A DNA stretch of 64,000 nt, from positions 124,001-188,000 of the forward strand of contig JAHWDD010000008.1 of NCBI GenBank assembly GCA_023897205.1, given 5' to 3'. Under the pieces are notes generated by a model, which saw nothing but the letters and a program-made list of their open reading frames with translations, was not told where the DNA came from and searched no databases. A program made the position numbers and the translations under genes. Origin of the DNA: Exophiala sp. HKRS030 (Eukaryota; Ascomycota; Eurotiomycetes; Chaetothyriales; Herpotrichiellaceae). This document shows, in pieces, positions 53,675-64,000 of the stretch (position 1 is the stretch's first letter; each line of letters starts with the position of its first letter).

Positions 53675-54003
53675 TCACCAAGGCCGCAGTCAAGTCTTGA
53701 CACGGGTGAGGATGTTCTCAAATTCGTGATATAGACTAAAGGGTACTGAGCTAATCAATGCATGTTGCTAACGGGGTCATATTTTTTTTTCTTTGTCAAC
53801 GTTCCCGTGTAGGAACGAATGAGAAGTGAAATGAATGAGGGAATCAATCACGTGACTGCGCTTTTTATTTTTTTGGGGTTTATCTTATCGGTGACTGGAT
53901 CGCTTCTGAATCAAGGGAGCATCGTGCATCATGCATTCTTCACTACACTCTCGCATCTTTTGTCTGTTGTTCACTTCATGGTGACTGGCATGATGCTTTC
54001 ATC
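53675..54003. promoter_or_regulatory. Bidirectional PRS / MET8 promoter
   Basis: 329 bp between divergent start codons. It contains the perfect palindrome TCACGTGA at 53848-53855. Confidence 0.55.
53848..53855. promoter_or_regulatory. TCACGTGA (Cbf1-type) box
   Basis: In yeast, Cbf1 binds RTCACRTG upstream of sulfur-assimilation MET genes. A match lies about 150 bp before MET8 here, which makes it a good candidate site. Binding in this fungus is inferred. Confidence 0.5.
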
Positions 54004-54828
54004 ATGTCTACAAAGTTTCCAGAGATTCAGGGAGGGGGTTCCCTGATTCTTGCATGGCAAATCAAAGGCAAAGAAGTCTTGGTTGTAGGCGGCGGCGAAG
54101 TGAGTTCTCCCTAGTCTTGTTAATCTCTAGTGGTGCAAAACTGACGGTGCCAGGTCGCTGCTGGTCGCATTGTCAATCTCCTTGATGCCGATGCCAAAGT
54201 CACAGTCGTCTGTCCAAGGAATGGGCTCAATGAAGAGGTGGCATACCGGGTGAGCAACGGACAGGTCAAACATGTTGACCGCGTCTTCTTACCTGTTGAT
54301 CTCGAACCTGAAAAGAAAGTGGCCATGGTATTGACAGCCATCGACGACCCTGACGCCTCTACACGAATCTGGAAGTATTGCAAACAGATGAAAGTGCCCG
54401 CCAATATCGCAGACGTCCCTTCGGAATGTGATTTCTACTTTGGTAGTGTCCATCGCGACGGACCCCTTCAGATAATGGTATCAACAAACGGCAATGGACC
54501 TCGACTGGCTGCCGCAATCCGACGACAGATCGGCCAGATGCTACCAGAGGGCACGGGAGACAGCGTCAAGAGAGTGGGCCAACTCAGACGAAAATTGCGC
54601 AAAGTTGCCTCGGGAAAGACCAGTCGAGACATCAGTAAAAGAATGGCATGGATGAGTGAGGTCTGTGATAAATGGAGCACTGATGATTTTAACGATATGG
54701 ACGACGAGGACATGGATAAACTGGTTCGATATTACGAGTCCGGCGAGGTACCCAGCTTCGAGGAGATTCGGCTAGGATCTCGCGACCATGTTGTCTGGGA
54801 ATTTGATGGTACCTTTGGGTGGATGTAA
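54004..54828 (+). CDS. MET8: Siroheme synthase Met8 (precorrin-2 dehydrogenase / ferrochelatase)
   Basis: Catalyses the last two steps of siroheme synthesis, NAD-dependent oxidation of precorrin-2 and then iron insertion, giving the cofactor of sulfite and nitrite reductases. Exons 54004-54099 and 54154-54828 (54 bp intron) join in frame to 256 residues, close to the 274 of yeast Met8. The nucleotide-binding glycine loop is split by the intron: VLVVGGGE in exon 1 and VAAGRIVNLLDADAKVTVVCP in exon 2. The NIADVPSECDFYF segment corresponds to the conserved region with the catalytic Asp, and LQIMVSTNGNGPRLAAAIRRQI is also family-typical. The C-terminal helices end in GTFGWM. No bacterial-type methyltransferase domain is fused. 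Confidence 0.94.
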
Positions 54829-55619
54829 CATTATCGTGGTAGGTAACAGATGATTGCCCGAGTGCCTTGATGATGTGTACGAATATCTCAGCTACGGAGC
54901 ATTTTTGAGTAGCTATCTCGGTTCGCATGACTTGTTACTTGAACTGGGAGCCTTGTAGCCTTGCATTGGCGAGGTACCAGTGCTTGTACACAGAGTACTA
55001 GTGTTCATTCTCGTGTCCAAGTAACAAACAAGGGGGAAAAATTCACCAGTGACGTCTACACGGACGGGATGAAAGTGTGTTTACTTGTACGAGACGAGCA
55101 GGAGGAGATCCGTGGAGGATATGGGTTGCTACGAGTACAAGAGTGTGGGCGGCAGCGGAAAAACTTGGCGCCGTCGTACCAAGAGAATGGAGGGGCCATC
55201 GATGACGTAGTGTGGCAGTTGGTGGGCTGAATCTTGCATTTGCACTTCCTGTACGTAAAGTGGATGACCATAACGCGTATGAGAAAGAGAAGAACCAAGA
55301 GGTGCACAATCGTCTAACACTGACAAGACCATCGAGGGGCCGAGCTCTCGATTTCTGGAAACATCTTCCTTTCCTTCTTCCCAGTACTTCATCTTCTTCA
55401 CCAACGACAGTCCTTTTACAAGCTATTGGCCGCTTGCTGGTGCAGGTTTCCCTGTCTCTACCCCTCAGCAGCGCCTGGTTGCGCAGCTTAACGCGCCCAA
55501 TCATCTCGACGAGGCTCCTCTGTCCAATTTTTTGTCGATCTCAATCGTCGACGAGGTCTCGAGACGAGTGTGGCCCGGCCCCTACACCTGAATAGACCTG
55601 TCTTGGAAGGATCATCGTC
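54829..55619. other. Intergenic region upstream of phospholipase D
   Basis: About 790 bp with no supported gene. Short open frames on both strands lack motifs. Confidence 0.5.
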
Positions 55620-58374
55620 ATGCAGGCACTTCGCGAGAAGCTCAAAGGTCAGTTCGTACCAGTAGTAGCGAAATGAGTTCAGATTGGTAACAGTGGTTGG
55701 ACAGACTCCAAGCTTCATGATGCCAAAGTCGAAGCCATTCATTTAAAGCACAAGATAGGCAAGCTCAAGAACTTGGTAAACCGAAATCATCGCCATGATG
55801 AGGAACATGAGCAAGCCACCGACCGCAAAAGAACTGCCATCTGCGACAGCCATCGCTTCAAATCGTTTTTCCCAGAGCGAGACAACAACAAAATCAAATG
55901 GTATGTTGACGGTCGTGACTACTTCTGGGCTGTTTCTGTTGGTATTGAAAATGCCAAAGAGACCATTTACATTGCCGATTGGTGGCTCTCGCCCGAAATC
56001 TTCATGCGTCGCCCCGCCTTCTTCAATCAGGAGTGGCGTCTAGACCAGATCATCAAGCGGGCCGCTGAGCGAGGTGTCCAGGTCTATGTGATTGTCTACA
56101 AGGAAGTCCAGCAGGCACTAACTTGCAACTCTGCCCATACTAAACACGCGCTTCGAGCTCTCTGCCCCGAAGGCACTCCGGGTCATGGAAACATCCACGT
56201 TATGCGACATCCAGACCACAATGTGTTTGAGAACATGGGGGACATGACATTCTACTGGGCTCATCATGAAAAATTCATCGTCATTGACTACCACCTTGCA
56301 TTCATTGGTGGTCTCGACTTGTGCTTCGGACGATGGGATCTTCGTCAGCATCTCCTCGCAGATGTCCATCCATCGGGCGTCGTCAATGAACTGTTCCCTG
56401 GCCAGGATTTCAACAACAACAGGTGGGACAAATTGAATTTCTATGTCTTTGATGTATGCTAATATGACCTGTCTAGAATCATGGACTTTCAAACCGTCCA
56501 AGACTGGTCCAACAATGAACTCAACAAGACCGATTATGGTCGTATGCCTTGGCACGATGTGGCCATGGGCTTAGTAGGTGAAAGTGTGATTGATATTGCA
56601 GAACATTTCGTCCTTCGATGGAACTTTATCAAACGTGACAAGTATAAACGTTCTGAAGGCGTTGACTATCTTTGCATGACCACACGCTCTAATGCCGATG
56701 GTTCCAATCCCGATGAAGATCTGATCTCTATTCAACGACCCAAACACCCTGTCGGCAAGTACATCGAGCACCCACTCAGCCCCCTCGAGAGCAAGGGCCT
56801 CCAAAATGCCGGCAGTGTACATGCGCAGATTGTTCGTAGTAGTGATGATTGGTCGAGTGGGATTCTGAACGACCACAGCATCCAAAATGCCTATGCCGAG
56901 GTCATCGAGAACGCCGAGCACTATATCTACATTGAAAACCAGTTCTTCATTACCGCGACTGGCGATCAACAGTTCCCCATACACAACACGGTTGGCCGTG
57001 CTATCGTCAATGCGTGTGTTCGTGCTGGTAAAGAAGGCCGCAAATTCCGCGTCATCATTGTCATCCCGGCCATTCCAGGATTTGCGGGTGACTTGCGCGA
57101 GGACGCGGCCATAGGCACCCGTGCCATCATGGACTACCAATACAGATCGATCAACCGCGGCGAACACAGCATCATGGGACAGATTAAGGCGGCGGGACTC
57201 GACCCGACCGAGTACATTTTCGTCTTCAACTTGCGCGCGTACGACCGCATCAACAAGACCCCAGCTTTGATCCAGCAGGAGAAAGAATCAGGAGTCTCGT
57301 ACCAGCAGCTCCAGCGCGCCGAAGCCGAAGAGATCATGGGCACCGGCATCCATGGCTACGAAGGCGAAAGACAAGAAGGAGAGTCTCACGGTATCGGTCA
57401 CGGTGGCAGCCACGGTATCAGCGAGGACGAGAAGGAACGCATCATCGACCGCAAAAGACAGTTCGAGGCTGCCCGTCACAAACTCGATGTCAAAGACCCC
57501 GTAACGTCGACCGACTCGATCGCCGAAGACGCCATGGCCCGCGGGGGCCTGGTGACCGAGGAGCCATGGGAAGGCGAGCCCGAAGAGGAAAAAGCCAACT
57601 TCGTCCAAGAGGAACTGTACATCCACGCTAAACTGCTCATCGCCGACGACCGTACCGTCATCTGCGGCTCGAGCAACTTGAACGACCGCTCCCAACTAGG
57701 CTCGCACGACAGCGAACTCTCCATCGTCATGACCGACACACGCACCATCGAGTCGACCATGGACGGCAAACCGTACCAAGCCGGCTTCCACGCAGCCACT
57801 CTCCGACGTCACATCTGGCGAGAACACCTCGGCATGATCGAAGCCCAGCCCGTCGATGCGTCAAAGGACCCCAACGCTCAGCCTCCAACCGTCTGCATGA
57901 ACGAAGAATATAGTGGCGAGGAATGGGAGTTCGTCGCGGACCCCCTGGGTGACGAGGTCTGGAACAAATGGACAGGCCAAGCGACTGTCAACACCGACGT
58001 TTATAGACATCTCTTCCGCGCCGACCCGGACGACAACATCAAATCGTGGAAGGACTATGATAGTTTCGCGCCCCGCAAGACCATCAAGCAGGGCCATTTG
58101 CACGATCCACATATGCCGGCAGAGATGATCCGTAAGGAACTCGACAAGGTTCGGGGCCACCTCGTTTGGATGCCGTTGGACTTTTTGTGTGAGGAAAATA
58201 TGGCAGAGAGGGGAATGCAGGTCAATTCTTATACTGAGGTGAGTGGTTGACCTTGTTTGTGACTTGCTATCTTTTCTTCATTCTGGTTTCCTGGCTTGTT
58301 CTTTTTTTCCCTTGCTCTCGTTTGACAATTACATGAATACTGACTGTTTGTGCTCATAGAGTATCTACACTTGA
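55620..58374 (+). CDS. Phospholipase D without PX/PH domains
   Basis: Hydrolyses phosphatidylcholine-type lipids to phosphatidic acid. Four exons (55620-55647, 55705-56422, 56477-58238, 58360-58374) join in frame to 840 residues. Two HKD motifs are intact: HHEKFIVIDYHLAFIGGLD near residue 196 and IHAKLLIADDRTVICGSSN near 630. The intervening and flanking blocks (IYIADWWLSPEIFMRRP, VMRHPDHN, IYIENQFFITA, SQLGSHDSELSIVM) fit eukaryotic PLD. No PX or PH domain precedes the catalytic core, unlike Spo14-type enzymes. A polar insert rich in His/Gly/Glu near residue 545-600 separates the halves. The final 5-codon exon, reached by a 121 bp intron, gives the usual short IYT C-terminus; without it the end would be VSG. 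Confidence 0.94.
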
Positions 58375-58948
58375 TTTTTGCGGCACCGAATAGCGGACTG
58401 ATTATCCTGCTAGCGGTAGACGAGTACATCTTCCTGCTGTGGAAGTCTGCAAAGTGACTTGATAGTGTAATATATTATATTACTGTTCACTATGGAATAT
58501 TAATGATTCGATTCCTGTCCATCCATGGCTTTGACACGAGCTCGATCTTGATTCAAACATTTGAGGAACCAAGTTGGCGATCTGTGAACCTGTTCAGCTA
58601 ACCGGCAATCTTTCCTCCTTCGCGTTAGTACATTTTTATATCGACTTCCTTCTTCTAATTCCTCCTCCTAGACACAGAATACACCGCCAGATGACAGGCC
58701 TGACCTCGTTCCCTGTCATCCCGTTTTCCTCTCGGACCGGCGCAACAACGTAATTTTGTACCGGTAGTTGACACCAGCGGAACCAGCGACAAACCAGCCT
58801 TGCATCGTCAACTTTGTTTGCTACACGATTGCCTGAGGAATCTCTCTCGCACAAGAATAGATTTGTTTCCTGGCTCTCTCTCTACTTCCAATCTGATACC
58901 TTGAAGGACTTGAAACCTTAAGATCAGTGATAGACAGGGTAGCTCAAT
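58375..58948. other. Intergenic, nothing recognised
   Basis: AT-rich at the start, including GTAATATATTATATTAC near 58.47 kb, which could form a hairpin in the phospholipase 3' flank. No gene is supported. Confidence 0.45.
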
Positions 58949-60959
58949 ATGTCTTCCATCTACAGCAACCCAGAGGAACTTTTCAGAATGATGGCACGTA
59001 CCAACCCGAATCTACCAATTACCCCCTTCATTTCCATCTCCTGATGAAGTCAGAATTGAGTCAAAAGTCTATTCCAAAGAGATCTTCAATAGCTGGGGCA
59101 CCTTTTGTGGCATTTTGGTGCGTCGTGAGGAGGTGATACGAAAACGATGGATGAACAAGAGAAAAGAACAACGCAAGAAAATTCTTTTAGCCGCTTGGCC
59201 AGGCATGCCCGAGCGACACCGACCGGATTTCTACGAGCTTTCAAAGAGCGGAGCCCGTGCTGCGTCAAGATATATTGAAGCTTTCAAGTATCCCTATGTT
59301 AACCAGGAAGATGCTCTTTTCAGGAAGAGCATCGTTATTATTCCTGAATTAACGCGGTCGAAACCCACCCCATGCCTTTGCCCACGCCGATCTCGACGCA
59401 ATGCATATTGGACAGACTAGCAAGATGATTATCCCGGTATTCCTCAACGAATACACAATGTGCATCGCCGGCGAAACAGATCCACTCGCCTGGTTAGCTG
59501 GAATGATGACGACGATGCGTTCATGTTGCAGCACAATTGTCTCCAGTTCCAGACTGGGACGGGACTTTTGGTTTTAGAAATCCAGAGCAAGATCTACTCT
59601 TTCCTTCTCGAATGCTGCTACCAATTATTTCACCATGTCCTGCGGGACGAGCTGGCCAGTCCCGAGATTCCTGAGCTACCTGAGCCACCAGCGATCGTTG
59701 CTTCTGGGACCTCTTACGCGTAGCTTTCTTCAGTGGCAGCAGAAGCACCATATAGACTCCCAGCCAAGCTTGACACGCATCGACTTGTTCTCCTGGGAGA
59801 GGCCAAGCGAGCTGCTGCTGAAGACCATGTTTGGGATCTCAGAGAAGATCCAGGGTATTTCGCATCGGTGGCTGTTGATCGATCACAGCACCGCCAGGAA
59901 AGCCTTCTCGACACACAGGGCCGACGCCATCCGCACGACCATAACGAGGTTTTCTGGAACCAAGTGATAAGAGGCCTCCCTGTCGAGGCTTATATGACCT
60001 TTCTCTGTTGGGATCTGCTTTACAAGTACGCAGTCAGGCTGGACGATGCCTTCAGATCTGCCGGAGCTCTGAACCATGGTCAACCTCTGCCCAAGAAGCT
60101 CGAGCTTGCCCTGGTAGAGTTGTGCTTCGCAGCCGAAATGATCTCAAAGGGCCTGATCAATGAATTGAAGTCCAGCGTGCCAGCATCGTCACCAATACAC
60201 GAGCGCTTTGTTCGAGAACCTTAACGACTAGGAACATCCGTCATGCAGATCACGACGAAACAAGGTCTTGGCAAGGATCCCTTGCTACAGCTATTCGACA
60301 TGCTGTGGGATTCAGACAAGGTGTTTTTGACGCAGCTTGCCAGCATTGTAGATGAGATACAGCGATGCGTTGACCACGATCCTGGCCAGAAGGGCAGAGT
60401 GACGTCCTACGTCGTCCAGAAATTCTCCGACCTGGCCCTCATTTCGCAACTCGTCGGGCAGGTAAAGACCTTCTTTCCATGGTCCGCGGGTTTGAAACTA
60501 GAAATGAGCCCAGAGGCCCGAAGTCCTGGGTACGATAGGGCAACGACAGATGCAGCAACTGTCTTTAATCTTTTGCGTGAAGACATCGCTCCGAAATTTG
60601 TGCGCGCCGTCGTCCCACTCTCCAAACACCTGCACTATTCCATTGAAAAGGCTTGCAACGAGACCAGCGTGAAAGCCTGCCAACAAGTAGAAGAGAGAGT
60701 GGATAGGTTGTGTAAGGTCATCGATGAGCATTGTCGAAAACATACCAACAAGACACTTCACGAGATATTTCCTCAGCCACGATGTGAAAGCTCGAGAGGT
60801 CCATCGCGCGCCAGAATCGACGCCTCGCCAGAGGCCTTGACAAGGAGAAAGTGAATGATGTCAATCTCATGACTGTCGATTCATTTTCCCGGTCTGAATT
60901 TCGAACCCGCCGAAAAGCAAGGCAGAAGGGGGAACCCACTGTTTGATTGGTGACCCATG
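58949..60959 (+). pseudogene. Degenerate copy of a large fungal protein of unknown function
   Basis: The reading starts well: exon 1 at 58949-58997 (IYSNPEELFRMMA) and exon 2 from 59050 (RIESKVYSKEIFNSWGTFC, then VRREEVIRKRW and KKILLAAWPGMPERHRPDF). These words recur in a family of long fungal proteins I know only as hypothetical. Lesions follow. The frame shifts by one near 59340-59376 (the match continues as FAHADLDAMHIGQTSKM) and shifts back near 59487 (LVSWNDDDDAF). A TAG at 59721-59723 interrupts SGTSYA/LSSVAAEAPYR in the same frame. A TAA at 60222-60224 precedes MQITTKQGLGKDPLLQLFDM, probably through a further pair of small indels. The last segment ends near 60950. At least three independent lesions make a sequencing error unlikely. 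Confidence 0.75.
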
Positions 60960-61223
60960 GAAGACGTCGCCGGCACTCATCTACATGAGCTTCTAGAGAA
61001 CATACGTGCATCAGCAGTTGCAAATGCCGATCGATACATCAACGACCTCGTCTTGCCGCAGCTGGCGACTCTCAAGTCTAGCAATGGCGGAGCTCTGACC
61101 GAATATGTTCGGCACTTGGCTGCTTGGACCATTTGCGCAAATGAAGGGATCGTATCTTTCGTTCGGCCCGAACGCTATGTGGAGCAATCGCTGCTAATTC
61201 GCTGGCGGAGACCGTATGACTAG
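60957..61223 (+). CDS. Unassigned short open frame
   Basis: 88 codons, reading like a helical protein segment (LHELLENIRASAVANADRYI, ALTEYVRHLAAWTICANEG). I recognise no family. It sits between a pseudogene and an intact hydrolase and ends in a stop, after which the frame stays partly open to about 61315 (LPLDGASGHTEVREGQEW). It could be a fragment of a decayed gene or the broken 5' part of another. There is no evidence for expression. Confidence 0.25.
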   Translation: MEDVAGTHLHELLENIRASAVANADRYINDLVLPQLATLKSSNGGALTEYVRHLAAWTICANEGIVSFVRPERYVEQSLLIRWRRPYD

Positions 61224-61435
61224 CTTCCATTGGACGGAGCTAGCGGCCATACCGAAGTTCGGGAGGGGCAAGAGTGGACGAGTCGGACTACCCAGCTTGT
61301 AGTCATGGCCTGCTGAATTTCCTGCGACTTTCGAGCAGCGCAGAGACGACCGTAGAGGAATTGAATCTACCTTTACCAGATACGACCAGGTTGTAAGTCT
61401 GCTTCAAGCTACTTCTTTCACCAGTCAAGTTCATC
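61224..61435. other. Short intergenic stretch before the hydrolase
   Basis: 212 bp, nothing clear; probably the promoter of the following gene. Confidence 0.4.
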
Positions 61436-62647
61436 ATGTTGTCTAGACGGTTCTTCTCAGACGATGAAACTTTCAGCTATGAAGCCCTGCGAGCAGCAGG
61501 CTACAGCAACTATGGCGGAGCCGACCTGGGCGAAGTCTTCAACATCTGTGCACGGATAAAGGCAGGTGATGAAAAAGGCTGGCTACGTGAGTGGAAAGCT
61601 GCTGCCCAAAGAGCAGAGCAGAATGCCCGGATTTCGGAAACCGGGGGAAACGAGCAAAGTGCTTTTACTGGATACCTTCGAGCTTCCAACTATTATCGGA
61701 CTGCTGAGTTCTTTCGACGCTCCAACCCTTTCGAAGACAAAGAATCCCGCGACCTGTTCAACAAGTCAAGTGAAGCGTTCTTGAACGCGATGCGTCTGGG
61801 ACCGTACGAATGCCAGGAGGTTCAGATTCCGTACCAGGAAACAACGTTGCCAGCCTACTTGATGCTTCCACAAGGCAACAGGACCAAGCTCAAGACCATT
61901 GTGTTCAATGGGGGTTACGATTCCACAAAAGAAGAGTCGTGGTTCGCCATCGCGGCCCCAGCACTTGATAGAGGATTCGCTGTCGTTGCATTCGATGGAC
62001 CCGGTCAAGGTGCAGCTCTCCGGGAACAAAGATTAGCTTTCCGTCCGGACTGGGAGACAGTGCTTACTCCTGTGCTTGATTTCGTCGTGAGGCGTCCCGA
62101 GGTGGACAGTGAACGTGTTGTTGTCTTTGGATGGAGCATGGGTGGCTACCTTGTAGCTAGGGGCGGGACGGCCGAACATCGTGCAGCTGCCCTTATTCTT
62201 GATGATGGGGTATATGACTTCGGCCTTGCCTTCAGAAATGGCCTGCCGAGTTTCATGCAGCGTCTTATCGACTGGGGCTACGATGGCATATTCGACGCCT
62301 TGGTGCAGAAAGCAATGCGTTGGTCGTCTGGTCTTCGATGGGGGGTGCTGAACGGACTTTGGACTTTTGGAGTGAAGTCTCCGGCAGACTTCCTCAGGGC
62401 AACGAAAAATTACACACTCGAGGGCTGTTGCGACAAGATCAGAACACCATCTCTTATACTCGATGCGTCTGAGGACCACTTCCTCCGAGGACAACCGAGA
62501 GTTCTTGCAGACCACCTCACATGCGAACATGAATTGGTTACACTCGGCAAACTTGATGGCGGCGAGACACATTGCCATCAGGGTTCATTTGGTCGGGTTC
62601 ATCAAGTAATATTTGATTATTTGGCTAAGAGACTCGGTAGTTGTTAG
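61436..62647 (+). CDS. FrsA-like alpha/beta hydrolase
   Basis: A single exon of 403 codons. The alpha/beta hydrolase fold is clear from the strand and oxyanion region TIVFNGGYDSTKEE, the segment VAFDGPGQGAALREQ, and the nucleophile elbow GWSMGG with Ser at residue 234. An Asp-containing ILDASEDHF lies near 340-350 and a His in GGETHCHQGS near 380. An N-terminal helical cap of about 120 residues (YYRTAEFFRRSNPFEDKES) is typical of the FrsA/2,6-dihydropseudooxynicotine-hydrolase-like group, which also includes fungal pigment-pathway hydrolases. No signal peptide is seen, so it is probably cytosolic. Substrate is unknown. It follows a pseudogene and precedes a Zn2Cys6 regulator, an accessory-type context. 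Confidence 0.9.
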   Translation: MLSRRFFSDDETFSYEALRAAGYSNYGGADLGEVFNICARIKAGDEKGWLREWKAAAQRAEQNARISETGGNEQSAFTGYLRASNYYRTAEFFRRSNPFEDKESRDLFNKSSEAFLNAMRLGPYECQEVQIPYQETTLPAYLMLPQGNRTKLKTIVFNGGYDSTKEESWFAIAAPALDRGFAVVAFDGPGQGAALREQRLAFRPDWETVLTPVLDFVVRRPEVDSERVVVFGWSMGGYLVARGGTAEHRAAALILDDGVYDFGLAFRNGLPSFMQRLIDWGYDGIFDALVQKAMRWSSGLRWGVLNGLWTFGVKSPADFLRATKNYTLEGCCDKIRTPSLILDASEDHFLRGQPRVLADHLTCEHELVTLGKLDGGETHCHQGSFGRVHQVIFDYLAKRLGSC

Positions 62648-63219
62648 GTAATAGCTTAAAAAGTCGTGAGTCTTCGTGAGCGGTCTGCTCTGCTCGTTCT
62701 CAGGCAGCGGAGGGATCCCTGTCAAGCAAAGTCTTTCGACCAAGGTCCGTAATGGCGACATAGCTTACCTAGTTCCCCTAACATTCTGCACATACATAAG
62801 TACGTTAGCATGAAGAGTCTCTATTCTGCTCTCTGCCGGACATCAACTCCGTACTAGCATAGCAAAGTGGCTATGCACACGACAGCGCCTCTTTCCTTGA
62901 GTCGTCACGACGCGGATAATTAGAAGTGTAGATTGAAGACTGAGAAGAAGATGAGAAAGAAGATGGAGAGCTGCGAGCACATCCGTCGTAAAAGCGGCAG
63001 CGTCTTGGGAAGCGCGCCGTGGACAGAGCATTTCACCGCTTCTTAAAGCGCCGAGGCACAGGTTCGGCACCGATTTCACTTCTGCGGCCAGAAAGCTGGT
63101 ACAGACTTGCCCTTGTCATCCTCCTCCCATGTATTTGAACGTTTGAGGCAGCTCCTGTCCTCGCTTAGCATTAATCATCTGGTACATAGTACTGACCGAA
63201 CTCAAACTCCTTCCTGGCC
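62648..63219. promoter_or_regulatory. Intergenic region before the third Zn2Cys6 gene
   Basis: 572 bp with no supported gene. The variant AACTCCGTA lies near 62848. Confidence 0.4.
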
Positions 63220-63971
63220 ATGTCCGGTCTCGACTTGTCACGCACTGCCTGCACACGGTGTCGTGACCAGAAGGTAGGTTCGGGCTCTCTGATGCAACAG
63301 CCGTACTAATCCCAGGGTGATGCTTTCTGCAACAGCTCAAGTGTAGCCGCGAGTATCCCATCTGTCTCCGCTGCAGAAGACTTCACGGACACTGTGTCTA
63401 TCCGCGGCCGCATGACCGTAGTAGACAGAGGGCCGAGCGAGCGCTCGCGGACGCCTCTACCTTGCTTGAGTCAACGCAAACCAGGAAATCTCATCTCGAG
63501 CCTCAGCCATCGCAGGGAGATTTTCCCAGCTCAGACTTGATCCGTCAGCATTCATCACAGCACGAGCAGGCTCACCCAGGGTTTTTCATTCTACCTGGAC
63601 AGCATGGACGGACAAGAGTAGATGTGCATGTGTCACCCAAAAGCACAGAGGGACTGAGGACGGTGGCAGACATTCCATCTGATGTACGTTGGCGAATCTA
63701 CCGGTTCGAGTTAAGTTAATCTCCACAAGTCGTACCCTCACCAGCTCCGGGATGCCCAATACAACAGAGACAACGATCAAGCAGATCATACACCACGCTC
63801 TGGCGACCCTTCGCTCCCACCGCTCTCGGCCGGACTTGGACTCCTGGAAATATACTTCTCGCGGGTTTACAACGCAAGCCTCCTTTTTTGGAAGCCACTC
63901 CTGTTCCAGCAGTATGTCGAGGGCAAGATACCCGCGTTTCTACTTCGCGCGATTTTTGCGCTCTCGGCTTT
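63220..63971 (+). CDS. Zn2Cys6 transcription factor, 3' end outside the window
   Basis: A probable nuclear regulator. Three visible exons (63220-63273, 63336-63683, 63745-63971) join in frame to about 210 residues, and a GTAAGT donor at 63972 leads beyond the edge. The zinc cluster is split by intron 1: ACTRCRDQK and LKCSREYPICLRCRRLHGHC, cysteines at residues 11, 14, 21, 28, 31 and 38 with classical spacing. A basic linker (RPHDRSRQRAERAL) follows. Exon 3 encodes LLEIYFSRVYNASLLFWKPL and FQQYVEGKIPAFLLRAIFAL, the start of the fungal-specific transcription factor domain. It may regulate the neighbouring hydrolase; that is inference. Confidence 0.9.
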
Positions 63972-64000
63972 GTAAGTTCAGCTTCGCTCAAAAAGACAGT

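Overview
The window is nuclear DNA from a filamentous ascomycete (Pezizomycotina). The evidence is short GT-AG introns of roughly 45-160 bp, three Zn2Cys6 transcription factors, an APSES-ankyrin cell-cycle factor, a GH81 glucanase with a Ser/Thr-rich stalk, and no operons. The class is probably Eurotiomycetes, perhaps Chaetothyriales, but that is a guess from gene style. I rebuilt spliced models by hand from reading-frame continuity and splice sites. Every model listed as a complete CDS closes in frame.

Left end (1-9.4 kb), accessory in character. It holds a Zn2Cys6 regulator that runs off the left edge (-), a pisatin-demethylase-like P450 (-), an anion:cation-symporter-type MFS permease (-) and a divergent arylsulfotransferase-like gene (+). 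The permease and sulfotransferase-like genes share a 635 bp intergenic region carrying two copies of the palindrome CGGCATGCCG. A protein-kinase pseudogene that has lost its catalytic loop follows.

Core block (9.8-46.8 kb), mostly housekeeping. In order: UTP14; a six-exon GH81 endo-1,3-beta-glucanase; a LYR-motif protein; an MBP1-type APSES factor; an unrecognised single-pass membrane protein; an EMW1/TTC27-type TPR protein; a METTL16-type U6 snRNA m6A methyltransferase that appears to need an 11-nt microexon; a SAP-like multi-pass membrane protein; a coiled-coil protein; an Mch1/nodulin-like MFS carrier; SERINC/TMS1; a secreted S28 serine peptidase; and a second Zn2Cys6 factor.

Gene-poor stretch (46.8-52 kb). 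The only gene I can support here is an 81-residue, two-exon protein with paired CxxC motifs on the minus strand, too small and too split to show as a long ORF.

Right part (52-64 kb). A PRPP synthetase subunit with a ~220-residue insertion stands head-to-head with MET8 (siroheme synthase) across a promoter holding a perfect TCACGTGA box. Then come a PX/PH-less phospholipase D, a multiply broken pseudogene, an intact FrsA-like alpha/beta hydrolase and a third Zn2Cys6 factor that runs off the right edge.

Across the window the 9-mer TACTCCGTA/TACGGAGTA occurs 12 times by my reading, against about 0.5 expected. All copies lie outside intact coding sequence and half fall within 1.3 kb (22.76-24.06 kb). 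I found no CRISPR, rRNA, intact tRNA or recognisable transposon.
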